From Tessaracoccus lapidicaptus (GTDB lineage: Bacteria > Actinomycetota > Actinomycetes > Propionibacteriales > Propionibacteriaceae): a DNA stretch of 64,000 nt. Position numbers and translations under genes: made by a program. The notes below the pieces were generated by a model. It did not search any database and had not been told where the DNA came from. It saw only the letters and a list, made by a program, of their open reading frames with translations. Of this stretch, positions 9,599 through 18,310 are shown one piece after another. The stretch is from NCBI RefSeq assembly GCF_001693815.1, contig NZ_MBQD01000020.1, positions 186,001-250,000 of the forward strand, read 5' to 3'. Position 1 is the stretch's first letter. The number at the start of each line of letters is the position of its first letter.

Positions 9599-9604
9599 TA
9601 AGCT
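9599..9604 (+). promoter_or_regulatory. -10-like hexamer, leaderless start at 9611
   Basis: TAAGCT followed by 6 nt and a GTG start. The interval is too short for a leader, and no ribosome binding site precedes the GTG. Confidence 0.4.
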
Positions 9605-9610
9605 GATGGG

Positions 9611-9814
9611 GTGCGGATCTTCTCGAACCTGGACCTCAACGGCCATGCGCCTGTGCGCGCTCAGGTGGGCCGCGGGCCGTGGGGTCCTGTCGGGGTGCCG
9701 AGCACGCGGTGGAAGAAGGCTCAGCGGATACTGATCCCAGTCGCCGCGGTGGGCGTTGCTGTAGGGCTGTTCTTCCTGGGGCGCATGTTCTATCTCATCC
9801 TCACCGGCGCGTGA
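9611..9814 (+). CDS. Small single-pass membrane protein, unknown function
   Basis: 67 residues starting with GTG. The N-terminal half is polar and basic (to about residue 38, including STRWKKAQR). It is followed by one strong hydrophobic helix, about residues 39-64 (ILIPVAAVGVAVGLFFLGRM). The basic-then-hydrophobic order predicts N-in, C-out topology. The gene has its own -10-like hexamer and no ribosome binding site. No family recognised. Confidence 0.6.
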   Translation: MRIFSNLDLNGHAPVRAQVGRGPWGPVGVPSTRWKKAQRILIPVAAVGVAVGLFFLGRMFYLILTGA

Positions 9815-9963
9815 GAATCACCAGCCGAGGAGGATTGCCGCGAACGGGGAGATCATCACCAGCGGGCTGCTTCTGGTCACGAGGCGCGAGGTCGAGGGCC
9901 TGCGATGCCACGGTGATGTTCGGGTCTATTCCGAGAGCCGTGAGCTGGGGTGCCCATCGCGAG
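9815..9963. other. Unassigned gap with weak coding character
   Basis: 149 bp without a supported gene. Third-position GC is lower than in neighbouring genes. A short hydrophobic reading on the minus strand (ending SPFAAILLGW) is cut off by an in-frame stop after about 30 codons. This may be decayed sequence or the 5' extension of the gene at 9964. Confidence 0.35.
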
Positions 9964-10365
9964 GTGAGGGTCGCGACGACCGTGCTGGTCGACTCGGTCC
10001 CAGGTGGGAGCGTGACGGTGAGCGTCGCGGTGGCGGACTGGAGCGCCGCGAGGAAGCGCCGCCCCCGCCTCGACGGCTCCATCGCCGTGCTGCATGAGGG
10101 CCGGATCGTCGACGAGTTCATCGTCGCCGGCCCCGACGCCGCGATCTCCCGCGGCGAGCTCAAGCTCAGGGCCCGCCGCCTCAAGGACGGCACCGTCGCG
10201 CTCAAGGGCCGCCACGGCCAGCAGAAGTTCGCCGCGACACTGGGCGACGGCGACACCACCCGCCTCACCGAGGCCACCGAACTGCGCTACACCGACCAGC
10301 GCACCCGCATGCTCCAGCTGATCAGCGACACCCACGCCACGACCGGGCAGCTGACAGGGCCCTAA
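9964..10365 (+). CDS. Conserved-looking hypothetical protein
   Basis: 133 residues if read from the GTG at 9964. An upstream in-frame ATG at 9916 would add 16 residues, but those codons have much weaker third-position bias, so the later start is preferred. Coding on this strand is supported by near-uniform G/C third positions through residues 20-130. The protein is polar and basic ([20 protein letters not shown]), probably a small beta/alpha soluble protein. No family recognised. Its stop codon TAA forms the first half of the putative gatC -10 hexamer. Confidence 0.5.
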   Translation: MRVATTVLVDSVPGGSVTVSVAVADWSAARKRRPRLDGSIAVLHEGRIVDEFIVAGPDAAISRGELKLRARRLKDGTVALKGRHGQQKFAATLGDGDTTRLTEATELRYTDQRTRMLQLISDTHATTGQLTGP

Positions 10366-10368
10366 GAT
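10363..10368 (+). promoter_or_regulatory. -10-like hexamer for the gatCAB operon
   Basis: TAAGAT, whose first three bases are the stop codon of the preceding gene. It lies 47 nt before the gatC GTG start. Confidence 0.4.
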
Positions 10369-10415
10369 GGGGCGCGCCGCGGCCGCGGCGACCGCCGACA
10401 CCGAGGAGCACACCC

Positions 10416-10709
10416 GTGGGTATCACCGCCGACGACGTGGCCCGCCTGGGCGCGCTGGCGCGCATCCGGCTCACCGAGCAGGAGTGCCACGACCTGGCAC
10501 CCGAGCTCAACGTCATCCTGGACTCCGTCCGCAGCGTCTCCGAGGTCGCCGGACCGGACGTGCCGATGGCCACCCACGCGATCCCACTGACCAACGTCTT
10601 CCGCGACGACGTCGTCACGCCGTCCCTCACCCAGGACCAGGCCCTCTCCGGCGCCCCGGACCAGGAAGACGGCCGCTTCCGCGTCCCACAGATCCTGGGG
10701 GAGGAGTGA
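10416..10709 (+). CDS. gatC: Aspartyl/glutamyl-tRNA amidotransferase subunit C
   Basis: 97-residue subunit that stabilises the GatA-GatB pair. The sequence [20 protein letters not shown] is typical of GatC, as is the C-terminus ending in the region that contacts GatA. It starts with GTG, with GAGGAG 7 nt upstream. It is first gene of the gatC-gatA-gatB operon, with a 2-nt gap to gatA. Confidence 0.93.
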   Translation: MGITADDVARLGALARIRLTEQECHDLAPELNVILDSVRSVSEVAGPDVPMATHAIPLTNVFRDDVVTPSLTQDQALSGAPDQEDGRFRVPQILGEE

Positions 10710-10711
10710 CC

Positions 10712-12214
10712 ATGGACCCGCTGCTCACCAAGCCCGCGCACGAGCTGGCCGCCCTCATGGCCGACGGCGCCCTCACCTCCGAGGACCTCACCCGCGCCTG
10801 CCTCGCCCGCATCGAGGAACTCAACCCGACCCTCAACGTCTTCCTCTCCGTCGACGCCGAGGCCGCCCTCGAGGCCGCCCGTGGCATCGACGCCCGCCGC
10901 GCCGCCGGCGAGCAGCTCGGCCCGCTGGCCGGCATCCCCGTCGGGGTCAAGGACAACTTCTGCACCACCGACCACCCCACCACGTGCGGGTCGCGGATGC
11001 TCGACGGCTGGATCCCGCCGTACGACGCCACCGTCGTCGCCCGCCTCCGCGACGCCGGCCTCGTCATCGTCGGCAAGACCAACATGGACGAGTTCGCCAT
11101 GGGGTCGTCGACGGAGACCTCCTTCTTCGGCCCCACCCGCAACCCGTGGGACCCGGACCGGATCCCCGGCGGTTCGGGCGGCGGCTCCGCCGCGGCCGTG
11201 GCGTCGTTCATGGTCCCGCTGGCGGTCGGCTCCGACACCGGCGGCTCCATCCGCCAGCCCGGCTCCGTCACCGGCACCGTCGGCGTCAAGCCCACCTACG
11301 GGGGAGTGTCCCGCTACGGCCTGGTCGCCATGGCCTCCAGCCTCGACCAGCCCGGCCCCTGCGCCCGCACCGCCCTCGACGCGGCCCTCCTGCAGCAGGT
11401 CATCGGCGGCTACGACGGCCACGACTCGGCGTCCATCAACCGCCCCGTCGCCGACCTCGCCGCCGCCGCGACCGCCCAGGACCTCGCCGGCCTCCGCGTC
11501 GGCGTCGTCACCGAGCTGGGTGGCGAGGGCTACGAGCCCGACGTGCTGGCCCGCTTCACCGAGGCCGTCGACCTGCTGCGCGCCGCCGGCGCCGAGGTCG
11601 TCGAGGTGTCCTGCCCCGCCTTCCGGTACGCGCTGCCCGCCTACTACCTCATCCAGCCCGCCGAGCTGTCGAGCAACCTCGCCCGCTTCGACGGCATGCG
11701 CTACGGCCTGCGCGCCGGCGACGACGGCGTCCGCTCCGCCGAAGAGGTGATGAACCTCACCCGCGACGAAGGCTTCGGCAAGGAGGCCAAGCGTCGCATC
11801 ATCATCGGCACCTACGCGCTGTCGGCCGGCTACTACGACGCCTACTACGGCTCGGCCCAGAAGGTCCGCAGCCTCATCCAGGCCGACTTCGACCGCGCCT
11901 TCGAGTCCTGCGACGTGCTGGTCTCCCCGACGACGCCCACCGTCGCGTTCCGGATCGGGGAACGCACCGCCGACCCGATGGCCATGTACATGGCGGATCT
12001 GTGCACCATCCCGTCGAACATGGCCGGCAACGCGTCCGCCTCGTTCCCCGCCGGCCTCAGCAGCGACGGCCTCCCCGTCGGCCTGCAGGTCATGGCTCCG
12101 CCCATGGAGGACGCCCGCCTCTACCGCGTGGGCGGCGTCGTCGAACGCGCCCTCGATGAGCGCTGGGGCGGCCCGCTGCTCGCCCGCCTCGCTGACAAGG
12201 AGATCGCCCGATGA
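10712..12214 (+). CDS. gatA: Aspartyl/glutamyl-tRNA amidotransferase subunit A
   Basis: Amidase subunit that releases ammonia from glutamine for conversion of Glu-tRNA(Gln) or Asp-tRNA(Asn). The 500-residue protein has the amidase signature [10 protein letters not shown]. The Ser-cisSer-Lys triad can be assigned as Lys80 (GVKDNF), Ser155 and Ser179 ([10 protein letters not shown]). The start ATG is preceded by GGGGGAGGAG. It overlaps gatB by ATGA. Confidence 0.96.
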   Translation: MDPLLTKPAHELAALMADGALTSEDLTRACLARIEELNPTLNVFLSVDAEAALEAARGIDARRAAGEQLGPLAGIPVGVKDNFCTTDHPTTCGSRMLDGWIPPYDATVVARLRDAGLVIVGKTNMDEFAMGSSTETSFFGPTRNPWDPDRIPGGSGGGSAAAVASFMVPLAVGSDTGGSIRQPGSVTGTVGVKPTYGGVSRYGLVAMASSLDQPGPCARTALDAALLQQVIGGYDGHDSASINRPVADLAAAATAQDLAGLRVGVVTELGGEGYEPDVLARFTEAVDLLRAAGAEVVEVSCPAFRYALPAYYLIQPAELSSNLARFDGMRYGLRAGDDGVRSAEEVMNLTRDEGFGKEAKRRIIIGTYALSAGYYDAYYGSAQKVRSLIQADFDRAFESCDVLVSPTTPTVAFRIGERTADPMAMYMADLCTIPSNMAGNASASFPAGLSSDGLPVGLQVMAPPMEDARLYRVGGVVERALDERWGGPLLARLADKEIAR

Positions 12215-13701
12215 CCGAGACGATTCCCTACGACGACCTCCTCACCCGCTACGAGCCCGTCCTCGGCCTCGAGGTGCACGTCGAGCTCAACACCAACTCC
12301 AAGATGTTCTGCGGCTGCCCCACCACGTTCGGCGGGGACCCCAACACGCAAGTCTGCCCGGTGTGCCTCGGGCTGCCCGGCTCGCTGCCGGTCATCAACG
12401 GCAAGGCCGTCGAGTCCGCCATCCGCATCGGGCTGGCGCTCAACTGCCGGATCGCGCAGTGGTGCCGCATGGCCCGGAAGAACTACTTCTACCCGGACAT
12501 GACCAAGAACTTCCAGACCTCGCAGTACGACGAGCCCATCGCCTTCGACGGCTGGGTCGACGTCGAGGTCGACGGCGAGACCTACCGCGTCGAGATCGAA
12601 CGCGCCCACATGGAGGAGGACGCCGGCAAGGCCCTCCACATGGGCGGCGCCACCGGCCGCATCCACGGCGCCGACTACTCGCTCATCGACTACAACCGCG
12701 CCGGCGTGCCGCTCATCGAGATCGTCACCCGCCCCGTCCGCGGCGCCGGGGCGAAGGCCCCGGAGGTGGCGCGCGCCTACGTCGCCCACCTCCGCGACCT
12801 CCTGCGTGCCCTCGGCGTGTCCGACGTGCGGATGGAGCAGGGGTCGCTGCGCTGCGACGCCAACGTCTCCCTCATGCCCATCGGCTCCGACGTCCTCGGC
12901 ACCCGCACCGAGACCAAGAACGTCAACTCGCTGCGCTCCGTCGAGCGGGCCATCCGCTACGAGATGACCCGCCAGGCGGCCATCCTCGACGGCGGCGCCC
13001 GCGTCAAGCAGGAGACCCGGCACTTCCACGAGTCCGACGGCACCACGTCGCCAGGCCGCTCCAAGGAGGAGGCGGAGGACTACCGCTACTTCGCCGAGCC
13101 GGACCTCATGCCCATCGCCCCGTCCCGGGAGTGGGTCGAGGAGCTGCGCGCCACGCTGCCCGAGCCGCCGGCCGAGCACCGCCGTCGCCTGCAGACCGAC
13201 TGGGGCTTCAGCGACATCGACTTCGGCAGCATCGTCTCCTCCGGGGCCCTCGGGCTCGTCGAGGCGACGGTGGCCGCCGGCGCCACCCCCGCCGCCGCCC
13301 GCAAGTGGTGGGTCACCGAACTGGCGCGGCGCGCCAACGAGGCCGGCGTCGAGCTCGACGAGCTGCCCATCACGCCCGCGCAGGTCGCGGCCGTGCAGGG
13401 GCTGGTCGACGCCGGCAAGGTCAACGACAAGCTCGCCCGCCAGGTCATCGAGGGCGTGCTCGCGGGCGAGGGCGAGCCCGCCGCCGTCGTCGCGGCCCGC
13501 GGCCTGGCCGTGGTGTCCGACGAAGGCGCGCTCACCGTCGCCGTCGACGAGGTCATCGCGGCGAACCCGGACGTCGCGGCGAAGATCCGCGACGGCAAGG
13601 TCGCGGCCGCCGGCGCCCTCATCGGGCAGGTCATGAAAGCCATGAAGGGCCAGGCCGACGCCGGCAAGGTCCGCGAGATGATCCTCGCGAAACTCACCTG
13701 A
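12211..13701 (+). CDS. gatB: Aspartyl/glutamyl-tRNA amidotransferase subunit B
   Basis: Subunit that binds and phosphorylates the mischarged tRNA. The 496 residues carry the signature [17 protein letters not shown] near residue 20, the zinc-type cysteines around CP.C.G in the N-terminal domain, and the C-terminal helical YqeY-like tail domain. It is coupled to gatA by a 4-base overlap. In organisms with this set, Gln-tRNA and/or Asn-tRNA are formed by transamidation. Confidence 0.96.
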   Translation: MTETIPYDDLLTRYEPVLGLEVHVELNTNSKMFCGCPTTFGGDPNTQVCPVCLGLPGSLPVINGKAVESAIRIGLALNCRIAQWCRMARKNYFYPDMTKNFQTSQYDEPIAFDGWVDVEVDGETYRVEIERAHMEEDAGKALHMGGATGRIHGADYSLIDYNRAGVPLIEIVTRPVRGAGAKAPEVARAYVAHLRDLLRALGVSDVRMEQGSLRCDANVSLMPIGSDVLGTRTETKNVNSLRSVERAIRYEMTRQAAILDGGARVKQETRHFHESDGTTSPGRSKEEAEDYRYFAEPDLMPIAPSREWVEELRATLPEPPAEHRRRLQTDWGFSDIDFGSIVSSGALGLVEATVAAGATPAAARKWWVTELARRANEAGVELDELPITPAQVAAVQGLVDAGKVNDKLARQVIEGVLAGEGEPAAVVAARGLAVVSDEGALTVAVDEVIAANPDVAAKIRDGKVAAAGALIGQVMKAMKGQADAGKVREMILAKLT

Positions 13702-13710
13702 GGAGGGGCG

Positions 13711-14001
13711 ATGTACCTGTTCCATGCCACCGTGACAGTCGCGGCCGGGACCGAGGAGGAGTTCGCGGCGGTGTGCGCCGCGAACAGCCGGGCGTCGCTG
13801 GAGGAGCCCGGCTGCCTGCGCTTCGAGGTCCTGCAGGACGCCGACGACCTGACGCGCTTCGTGCTCGTCGAGGCGTACCGGTCCGAGGACGACCTGGCGT
13901 CGCACAAGACGACTGACCACTACAAGGCCTGGGCGGAGGTCGCCAACCGCGTGCAGGTCGAGCCGCGGTCGAAGAGGGTGTACCGCCAGGTTGCTCCCTG
14001 A
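13711..14001 (+). CDS. Antibiotic biosynthesis monooxygenase (ABM/YgiN-type) protein
   Basis: 96 residues forming one ferredoxin-like ABM domain. Family features are the N-terminal strand YLFHATVTVAAG, the EEPGCLRFEVLQD segment, and the SHKTTDHYKAW motif. The start ATG has GAGGAGG 4-9 nt upstream and follows gatB by 9 nt, so it is probably co-transcribed with it. Members include quinol and heme monooxygenases, and the substrate here is unknown. A second 96-residue ABM protein lies at 38371. The stop codon is the first part of a repeat unit. Confidence 0.85.
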   Translation: MYLFHATVTVAAGTEEEFAAVCAANSRASLEEPGCLRFEVLQDADDLTRFVLVEAYRSEDDLASHKTTDHYKAWAEVANRVQVEPRSKRVYRQVAP

Positions 14002-14061
14002 CAGTTACGACCCTTCGAGACAGCCCGGCCGCTCCGCGGCTGGGGCCTCCTCAGGGAGCGG
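13998..14061. repeat. Interspersed repeat, copy 1
   Basis: 64-bp unit beginning CTGACAGTTACGACCCTTCG and ending CTCCTCAGGGAGCGG. The core is a small hairpin (CCGC-TCC-GCGG). It matches copy 2 except for two bases. It begins inside the stop codon of the monooxygenase gene. Confidence 0.85.
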
Positions 14062-14070
14062 TGGGGGCCT

Positions 14071-14134
14071 CTGACAGTTACGACCCTTCGAGACGGCCCG
14101 GCCGCTTCGCGGCTGGGGCCTCCTCAGGGAGCGG
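14071..14134. repeat. Interspersed repeat, copy 2
   Basis: Second 64-bp unit, 73 bp downstream of copy 1. Its core hairpin is CCGC-TTC-GCGG. The style (TTCGAGAC... hairpin ...CCTCCTCA) resembles dispersed palindromic elements common in Propionibacteriaceae and Nocardioidaceae, from memory. Confidence 0.85.
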
Positions 14135-14146
14135 GGGGCGGCTCGG

Positions 14147-14187
14147 CCTCCTCAGGGAGCGGTGGGCGCTGGGCCTCCTCAAGGATC
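14147..14187. repeat. Partial repeat tails
   Basis: Two further fragments of the repeat's right end: CCTCCTCAGGGAGCGG at 14147-14162, and a degenerate CCTCCTCAAGGATCG from 14174. They lie directly before the stop codon of the convergent caspase gene. The whole 14002-14193 tract has no gene. Confidence 0.7.
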
Positions 14188-14193
14188 GAATCG

Positions 14194-15702
14194 TCAGCCG
14201 AGGGAGGCCCAGGTCTGCGGGCCCACCACGCCGTCGGCCGTCAAGCCCTGGCTGCGCTGGAAGCTGCGCACGTTCGACTCCGTCGCCGGGCCGAACTGAC
14301 CGTCCGCGGTCAGCCAGTAGCCGAACGCCATCAACCGCTCCTGCAGGTAGCGCACGTGCTCGCCGCTTGCCCCGCGACGCAACGTCGGCCGCGACTGCTG
14401 CGGCGGGACCGACGACCCACCGCCGGACTGGCCGCCGGTGCCCGGCTGCTCCCACCCGCCGTTCCAGCCGCCCGTCTGGCCACCGGTCTGCCCGCCCGTC
14501 TGGCCACCGGTCTGCCCGCCGGTCTGCCCGCCGGTCTGCCCGCCGGTCTGGCCACCCGTCTGTCCGCCGGATCCGCCCTCCAGCGCCGCCCAGGTCTGCG
14601 GACCCACGACGCCGTCGGCCACCAGCCCGTTCTTGCCCTGGAACGCCCGCACCGCGTTGGCGGTGGCGGGGCCGAACTTGCCGTCGACGCTGAGCCACGC
14701 CCCGTCGTCGACCAGCCTCTGCTGCAGGTAGCGCACATCCTCGCCGCTGTCGCCCTGGCGGAGCGTCCGACGCGGCGAGCCGGTCGAGCCCGTGCCCTGA
14801 CCCCAGCCGCCCGGGTTCGCGGGCACCGACGCTGCGGGCGCCGTGACCGTGAACGGCCGCTGCGCCTGGAACGACGCCGACACCGTGCCGACGGTGTAGA
14901 AGTTCGGCACCTGGTCCATCGGCATGCGCCTGACGATCGCGGAGTGGAACGCGCGGTAATCGCCCGAGAACGACCCGTTGCCCCACGCCCGCAGCAACGT
15001 CTCGGTGAACAGCCCGTTGACGTCGCCGTCGCTGGAGAGCTGGTTGTCCTGGCAGCCCGAGATGAGGATCAGTTCGGCCGCGATGTCGGTGCTGCGGGTG
15101 GTCCCCGCGACCGCCTTCGCGACGGCGTACACCTCCCGCCGCCGGGCCGCGTCCGCGGCGGCGACGCTCGGCGCCATCATGCGGGGCCGGAGGTGGGGGA
15201 CCTGCACGTCCTCGGGCCAGTACTCCTCGCCCAGCGGGTTGCGCAGCAGCGCCTCGCGCGTGGCGATGGCCAGGATGCTGCGGGCCACCGTGCCGGAGTG
15301 GCAGGAGTCCGACAGCACCACGATCCGCACCCCGGCGGGGAACTGCGACCACTTGAGGTACAGCTCGTCGTCGAGGACCTGCCTGTCATAGAGGCACCAC
15401 GTCTCGTCGAGCGCGTCGTCCTCCTCTCCGGTGTAGTCGCGCATCTGGCCGCCGTGCCCGGAGAAGGACACGAACGCGATGTCGCCCGCGGTGGTTGACC
15501 TGGCCAGGCCGTCGAGCGCGCCGAGCACGGCGGTTGAGGTGGCCTGGTCATCGAGCAGTGTGCGCGTCTGGAAGCCCTGGTTGGAGGCCAGGCGCTCCAT
15601 GTCGTTGGCGTCGTTCACGCAGCCCGCGAGCACCGCTGGCGCCGGGATGTAGCTGGCGGTGTCGACCACGTTGAGTCCGACGTGGAGGGAGTAACCGGTC
15701 AT
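14194..15702 (-). CDS. Caspase-like protease with two C-terminal peptidoglycan-binding domains
   Basis: 502 residues. Residues 1 to about 290 form a caspase/metacaspase (peptidase C14-like) domain with the catalytic dyad His83 in SFSGHGGQ and Cys134 in SDSCHSGT. Two PG_binding_1 domains follow, at about 310-374 and 438-502, each with a DG.FGPAT motif and a GVVGPQTW motif. They are joined by a flexible linker of eight GGQT repeats and a Gly/Ser/Pro stretch. No signal peptide or membrane segment is visible, which is odd for a wall-binding protein. The ATG at 15702 has GAAAGGA upstream. It is the last gene of the seven-gene locus, 23 nt after its neighbour. Confidence 0.9.
   Translation of the reverse strand: MTGYSLHVGLNVVDTASYIPAPAVLAGCVNDANDMERLASNQGFQTRTLLDDQATSTAVLGALDGLARSTTAGDIAFVSFSGHGGQMRDYTGEEDDALDETWCLYDRQVLDDELYLKWSQFPAGVRIVVLSDSCHSGTVARSILAIATREALLRNPLGEEYWPEDVQVPHLRPRMMAPSVAAADAARRREVYAVAKAVAGTTRSTDIAAELILISGCQDNQLSSDGDVNGLFTETLLRAWGNGSFSGDYRAFHSAIVRRMPMDQVPNFYTVGTVSASFQAQRPFTVTAPAASVPANPGGWGQGTGSTGSPRRTLRQGDSGEDVRYLQQRLVDDGAWLSVDGKFGPATANAVRAFQGKNGLVADGVVGPQTWAALEGGSGGQTGGQTGGQTGGQTGGQTGGQTGGQTGGQTGGWNGGWEQPGTGGQSGGGSSVPPQQSRPTLRRGASGEHVRYLQERLMAFGYWLTADGQFGPATESNVRSFQRSQGLTADGVVGPQTWASLG
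14474..14569 (-). repeat. Eight 12-bp repeats encoding GGQT
   Basis: Tandem 12-bp units inside the caspase gene encode the linker between its two peptidoglycan-binding domains. The units differ mainly at third positions, so protein-level conservation is likely. Copy number may vary between strains. Confidence 0.9.
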
Positions 15703-15725
15703 GGGAGTGGTCCTTTCGGGGAGTC

Positions 15726-18296
15726 TCAGGGCTGCGGGGTGGCGATGGGGACGAGGACGCCGCGGGTGCGGACCGGCCAGTCGACCGGGGCGGCGGCGGT
15801 GCGGGTGCCGTCGGCGGCGACGGCGGTGACCGTGAACGTGACCGCCGGGTCCGCGGCGTAGGTGGTCAGCGGCAGGACGAACTCGCGCTCGGCCTGGCGC
15901 CTGGTGGCGGTCAAGGTGACCGTGTCGGCGGCGGCCCCCAGGAACGTGGCGGCCACCTCCAGCCCGGCCAGTCCGGCGAGGCTGCCCGTGGCGACGAACG
16001 TCACACCCAGGTGAAGGTCCTCGATGTAGCTGCGGGTCTCGTCGAGCGTCTCGGTGCCCGGCTCGACGCTGTGGTCCAGCGACACCGGGTCCGGCGTCCC
16101 TGCCGGGAGTGCGACGGTGGCCTGCCCGCCGGGTGCCACCAGCACCGAGGGCGTCGCGACGACCGCGCCGTCGGCCGTGACCCGCGACACCGCCACCCTG
16201 CGGTCGAGGTGGTTGGTGAGCGTCAACTCGTCGCCGGAGCGCGTGGCCGTGACCGGCCCGCTTGCCGGGCCGACGACGCGGCTGAGGTCGAGGCGGAGCG
16301 TCGCGGTGGCCTGCTCGCCGCCGGGCAGCGTGTAGCGGGCCGATCCGACGAGGCCGCCGCGCTGCAGCAGCGCCCGCAGCGTCAGCAGGCCCGGGATGTC
16401 GGTGGTGAGCATGAACGTGAAGCCGGTGTCGACCTCCACGCACTCCACGGACGAGCCGCCCGGCACCGCCCACGTGATGTCCGGCGCCAGGCCGGCCTGC
16501 CAGGCGGTGACGAGTTCGACCGGCCGGGCGATCCGCCGGCGGAGTTCGCCGGCCAGCAGGTCCAGGTCCGCGGCGTCCAGCTCCGACTCCAGGGAGGCGG
16601 CGAGCACGCAGCGGATGTTGGTGGGGTTCTCGACGTCGATGGTGGAGGTGAGCAGCAGCGTCGGCTCGTACGCCCGCTCCGGGTCCTCGCCCGGATAGCG
16701 GCCGACGGCGAAGCGCTCCGGGATGACCAGGAACCGGCCCGGCTGCGTCAGCGAGCGGAACACGCGCACCCCCGAGACGGCCGTGACCGGCTCGGGCTGC
16801 CACGTGCGGTACTCCGTCTCGCCGAGGCGCAGCGCCGGGCGGCACCCGACGGCCTCCCACGCGTCGCCGGCCCGCTGCCGGTACAGCTGGGGGTGGTCGG
16901 CGCAGGCGACCAGCGCCGGCAGCCGGTGCACGGCGGTGGCGCTGACCTTGACGTGGTCCACCACCCGCAGGTCCGCCAGTTCCAGCCCCGCCGCCGCGAT
17001 CGCCGGCGACAGCATCACCTGGGCCTTGGCCATGCCGAGCAGCTGGGTCGCGGCGAGGGGGCGGGCCACGTCGTCGCGGCGGCGCAGCGCGAGCAGCTTG
17101 CCGCCGGCGATGCGGTCCAGCGGCAGCCGGTTGATGGGCCGGTCCGCCCGCCATCCGCGGTGCGCCAACCCGATCTCCACGACCGCCGGCTCCGCCTGGA
17201 AACCCGGCGACGACAACGCCCCGTAGGCCAACCGCGCCCAGTTGTTCTGGAGCACGAACGTCGCGGTCACCTTGGAGCCCTCCGCGCCCAGCACGCCGCT
17301 GACGACGGTGCTGTTGGCGGTCACCACCTCGACGCGCGCGGCGCCCCCGGCGTCGCGGAACGGGATCGCCAGCCCCACCTGGGGAGTGCAGTGGACCGGC
17401 TTCAGGGTGGGTCGGCCCGCCTGTTCCCACGCGTCGAGCGTCGCCCGGGAGGGCCCGGCGGCGATCGTCACGACCACGGTCGCCTCGACCGCGGGGGAGC
17501 CGTCGGCCTGATGCCCGGCCGACACGAGGTCGAAGCGGAACGGGGAGGAGTCGGGGTCCTGGCCTGCGGCGGGCTGCACGAGGGTCAGCTCCGGTAGGTA
17601 CCAGCGGTCGTCGTTGCGTCGGTCGCTCAGCAGCGGCTGGCCCGTCAGCACCGGCCCCGTCTCCAGGGGCCGTAGGGGAGTGGCCAACAGGGCTTCGGCG
17701 GCCAGGATGGGCTTGATGTCGGCGAACTGCGGCCGGACGGCGGCCAGCTGCGGCCGCACGGCGAGTGCGAGGGGGACCGCCGCGCCGGCGCGCAGCAGCA
17801 TGGTCTCCTTCGCGCCGCCGCGGGTCCTGACCGCCCGGGGCCGGAACACGTCCGCCACCGAGCCGCCCTCTGCCGTGACCAGCCGCACGCACCCGTCGCT
17901 CTCGGCCAGCAGCGGGGAGAGCAGGTCGGCCAGTGGCCGCCGCCACCGGCCGGACGCACCGTCGGTGCGCTGCGCGGTGATGAGCAGGTCAGGGCCTCCC
18001 TCGCCGCGGGCGAGCGCGGCGAGGAGGTCGCGGGCCTCGTCCGCCCCGACCGTCGCGGCCAGTGCCGCGGTGCCGAACGGGCCCTCCGCACGGGAGCGCA
18101 CCGGATCGGCCAGCTCCAGCGCGAACTCCACCCACGCCAGGTCCTCCAGCCCCGCTCTCAACTCCACCGCGAGTGTGGCGCTCAGCACCAGCTCCGCGAT
18201 GTGCTCGTGAGGGGCCGGGGTGCGGCTCAGGAGGAACGTCAGCGAGCACAAAGGCTCGCCGGCGGGGCCCCGTCGGACCTCGGCGATGCTGGCCAT
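15726..18296 (-). CDS. Large unrecognised protein, sixth gene of caspase-CHAT locus
   Basis: 856 residues, not recognised as any family. The protein is rich in predicted beta strands, with Ala, Val, Leu and Thr. The C-terminal third (from about residue 640) reads like successive beta-sandwich units, for example DELTLTNHLDRRVAVSRV and VTLTATRRQAEREFVLPL. There are few cysteines, no signal peptide, no membrane helix and no nucleotide-binding motif. The ATG at 18296 follows the previous stop by 14 nt and has a weak ribosome binding site. It is encoded between an unrecognised 729-residue protein and the caspase, so it may be a structural partner or substrate. No function is assigned. Confidence 0.75.
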   Translation of the reverse strand: MASIAEVRRGPAGEPLCSLTFLLSRTPAPHEHIAELVLSATLAVELRAGLEDLAWVEFALELADPVRSRAEGPFGTAALAATVGADEARDLLAALARGEGGPDLLITAQRTDGASGRWRRPLADLLSPLLAESDGCVRLVTAEGGSVADVFRPRAVRTRGGAKETMLLRAGAAVPLALAVRPQLAAVRPQFADIKPILAAEALLATPLRPLETGPVLTGQPLLSDRRNDDRWYLPELTLVQPAAGQDPDSSPFRFDLVSAGHQADGSPAVEATVVVTIAAGPSRATLDAWEQAGRPTLKPVHCTPQVGLAIPFRDAGGAARVEVVTANSTVVSGVLGAEGSKVTATFVLQNNWARLAYGALSSPGFQAEPAVVEIGLAHRGWRADRPINRLPLDRIAGGKLLALRRRDDVARPLAATQLLGMAKAQVMLSPAIAAAGLELADLRVVDHVKVSATAVHRLPALVACADHPQLYRQRAGDAWEAVGCRPALRLGETEYRTWQPEPVTAVSGVRVFRSLTQPGRFLVIPERFAVGRYPGEDPERAYEPTLLLTSTIDVENPTNIRCVLAASLESELDAADLDLLAGELRRRIARPVELVTAWQAGLAPDITWAVPGGSSVECVEVDTGFTFMLTTDIPGLLTLRALLQRGGLVGSARYTLPGGEQATATLRLDLSRVVGPASGPVTATRSGDELTLTNHLDRRVAVSRVTADGAVVATPSVLVAPGGQATVALPAGTPDPVSLDHSVEPGTETLDETRSYIEDLHLGVTFVATGSLAGLAGLEVAATFLGAAADTVTLTATRRQAEREFVLPLTTYAADPAVTFTVTAVAADGTRTAAAPVDWPVRTRGVLVPIATPQP

Positions 18297-18310
18297 GGCG
18301 GCTGCCCGTC

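Noticed and set aside
9801-10277. Minus-strand 158-codon frame over the hypothetical gene
   Set aside because: Ser/Arg/Pro-rich composition and weak codon bias. The plus strand has near-uniform G/C third positions here.
14002-14193. CRISPR array
   Set aside because: Only two full units 73 bp apart with no regular unique spacers; the units are imperfect palindromic elements, not CRISPR repeats. No cas genes are present.
15726-17946. Extension of the caspase reading frame upstream to 17946 (1250 codons)
   Set aside because: The extra part is a Gly/Arg/Pro-rich frame-shifted reading of the 856-residue gene. The ATG at 15702 has a ribosome binding site and begins the caspase fold.
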